Source: Candidatus Gastranaerophilales bacterium (GTDB lineage: Bacteria > Cyanobacteriota > Vampirovibrionia > Gastranaerophilales > Gastranaerophilaceae). From it: a stretch of DNA of 64,000 nt. The translations under genes and the position numbers were made by a program. Where the stretch lies: assembly GCA_910587815.1 (NCBI GenBank), contig CAJUNK010000012.1:1-64000 (forward strand). The letters run 5' to 3'. The notes below the pieces were generated by a model. The model was not told the DNA's origin. It was given only the letters and a program-made list of their open reading frames with translations, and ran no database searches. Positions 62,892 through 64,000 of the stretch are shown here, piece by piece; position 1 is the stretch's first letter; every line of letters starts with the position of its first letter.

Positions 62892-63608
62892 TTAAACCAA
62901 ACCTTCTTTTATAGCCTTTACTGCTGCTTGTGTTCTATCATCTACCAAAAGCTTTTGAATAATATTGCAAACATGGGCCTTTGATGTGTGTTCACTTATG
63001 TTTAATATTTTGGCTATTTCAAGATTTGATTTACCATCTACAACAAGTTTTAATACCTCATATTCTCTTTCAGTTAAATTTGAATGCTGTGCTTTAAAAT
63101 TAGCTCTAGATGTGCTTTTCGCCGGAATAACACTTGGATTTGGAGTGTTTCTTAAAACATTAACTGCTTTGGGGTCTATCCAAATTGCCCCTTCGCTTAT
63201 TGTTCTTACAATCATGACCAATATTTCACTGTTTATGTCTTTTAAAACATAAGCATTTGCTCCAGCTTTTAGTGATTCTGTTACATCAGAATCTTTTATA
63301 TGTGATGTTAAAATAATTACTTTTGTGTCTGTGTTTTCATCTGAAATTTTTCTTACAACATCTATTCCTGTTATATCCCCTAAAACTAAATCTAGTATTG
63401 CAACATCAGGGTGCTGAGTTTTTATTTTTTCAACAGCTTCTTTGCCATTTTCTGCTTCAGATATTACTGCCATATCTTCATGCTTTGAAAATAGACTTTT
63501 TAAGCCTACTCTTATTAATTTATGATCATCGGCTAATAATATTCTGATTTTTTGATTTGTATTATTTATATTTTTTAAATTTGGTTTATTTTCAACGCTG
63601 TTATACAT
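62892..63608 (-). CDS. NarL/FixJ-family response regulator
   Basis: A 238-residue two-domain regulator. The receiver (about residues 20-138) has the acidic pair in LLADDHKLIRVG, phosphoacceptor Asp73 (AILDLVLGD), Thr in ILTSH and Lys in YVLKDI. A linker of about 35 residues is followed by a LuxR-type helix-turn-helix (LTEREYEVLKLVVDGKSNLEIAKILN, quoted in part). The ATG at 63608 with AGGAG upstream is chosen over one 13 codons earlier. No cognate kinase is adjacent in the window. Confidence 0.92.
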   Translation of the reverse strand: MYNSVENKPNLKNINNTNQKIRILLADDHKLIRVGLKSLFSKHEDMAVISEAENGKEAVEKIKTQHPDVAILDLVLGDITGIDVVRKISDENTDTKVIILTSHIKDSDVTESLKAGANAYVLKDINSEILVMIVRTISEGAIWIDPKAVNVLRNTPNPSVIPAKSTSRANFKAQHSNLTEREYEVLKLVVDGKSNLEIAKILNISEHTSKAHVCNIIQKLLVDDRTQAAVKAIKEGLV

Positions 63609-63938
63609 GTTATGTCTCCTAAAACATAGGTATTTTAAAAAATACACGTTTTAAATTCATTCCACAATCATTATTATTAGTATATATTATTATTTCCCTT
63701 ACTATTTATATATATTTTATATTTACTTTAGTTTTTACATAATATACATTATAGATACATAGCTAATCGTTTTATAATAAGGTTAAAATGCTTATTATTT
63801 CGTTTTTGTTGAAAAAGTTTTATCTTAGTTTTAATCTTTCTTTTGAAAACCTACTAATGCCATTTATATGTTTAAAATAAATTGTACAATATTTAATATT
63901 CTAAACACGTATATTAAAATATGCTAAAATTAATCATT
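63609..63938. other. Divergent intergenic region
   Basis: The region separates the response regulator from the oxidoreductase. It contains a GTATTTT/AAAATAC hairpin (63631-63646), which could control the regulator, and a TATAAT-like TTATAATAAGG near 63772. An ATTGTACAAT palindrome lies at 63881-63890. An extended -10 TGCTAAAAT (63922-63930) lies 8 bases before the next ATG. No gene is visible. Confidence 0.5.
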
Positions 63939-64000
63939 ATGAAAAAAAATGAATATGATGTTGCGATTTTTGGGGGTGGCCCTGCTGGTATTGCTTGCGC
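63939..64000 (+). CDS. FAD/NAD(P)-binding oxidoreductase, 5' end
   Basis: Only 20 complete codons are in the window: after MKKNEY comes DVAIFGGGPAGIAC, the dinucleotide-binding GxGxxG/A fold of FAD-dependent pyridine nucleotide oxidoreductases (thioredoxin-reductase-like and others). The specific enzyme cannot be told. The start is preceded by an extended -10 promoter box rather than a ribosome site. Confidence 0.8.
   Translation, partial: MKKNEYDVAIFGGGPAGIAC

Overview
This is an AT-rich (roughly 30% GC) bacterial chromosome segment carrying one apparently complete prophage. The host most resembles a gut-dwelling non-photosynthetic cyanobacterial relative (Gastranaerophilales/Vampirovibrionia type). 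That is an inference from the combination of an [FeFe]-hydrogenase maturase (HydG), a flavodiiron protein, an OmpH/Skp-type periplasmic chaperone (so two membranes), a diversity-generating retroelement with Avd, and unrecognised proteins carrying a short N-terminal NFG/NFKG motif. No marker gene in the window settles the taxonomy.

Host, left side (1-24 kb): the 3' end of a glycine-rich surface protein; a small RelE-like toxin/antitoxin pair bracketed by 18-bp direct repeats; a GC-rich unexplained segment; a diversity-generating retroelement core (reverse transcriptase plus Avd, no recognisable template or variable repeat); tRNA-Ser; an OmpH-like chaperone; an AcsE-like pterin methyltransferase; two tandem PlsC acyltransferases; a HisC-HAD fusion overlapping hisB; tRNA-Met flanked by broken copies of its own ends; a calpain-like cysteine protease; a glycosyltransferase/AsmA-like pair; three lineage-specific NFG/NFKG proteins; hydG; and trpD.

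Prophage (24,082-61,172): integrated in the 3' end of tRNA-Thr(CGU), with 43-bp identical att repeats at both ends. The left arm (24.1-35.4 kb, minus strand) is a tightly overlapping early operon: integrase, putative excisionase, two DNA methyltransferases, many small zinc-finger proteins, a replication initiator, and an exonuclease/putative annealing-protein pair. A control region (35.4-37.5 kb) holds a tRNA-like gene, several tiny genes, operator-like repeats and a LexA/CI-type self-cleaving repressor. The right arm (39.7-60.3 kb, plus strand) encodes terminase, connectors, tail proteins including a -1 frameshifted tail chaperone and tape measure, then, in unusual order, portal, MuF-type protein with a probable nuclease tail, scaffold and capsid, followed by fibre and lysis genes. 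Beyond the endolysin lie twin palindromes, a candidate small RNA and a hidden 37-residue membrane peptide.

Host, right side (61.2-64 kb): a flavodiiron protein, a convergent intergenic region with inverted repeats, a NarL-type response regulator, and the first 20 codons of an FAD/NAD(P)-binding oxidoreductase.

The most unusual signals are: nested hairpins with a conserved TA bulge in the early operon; the palindrome/promoter/terminator cassette at the prophage right end; the retroelement without a visible template; and repeated promoters whose -10 box abuts the start codon, suggesting leaderless mRNAs.
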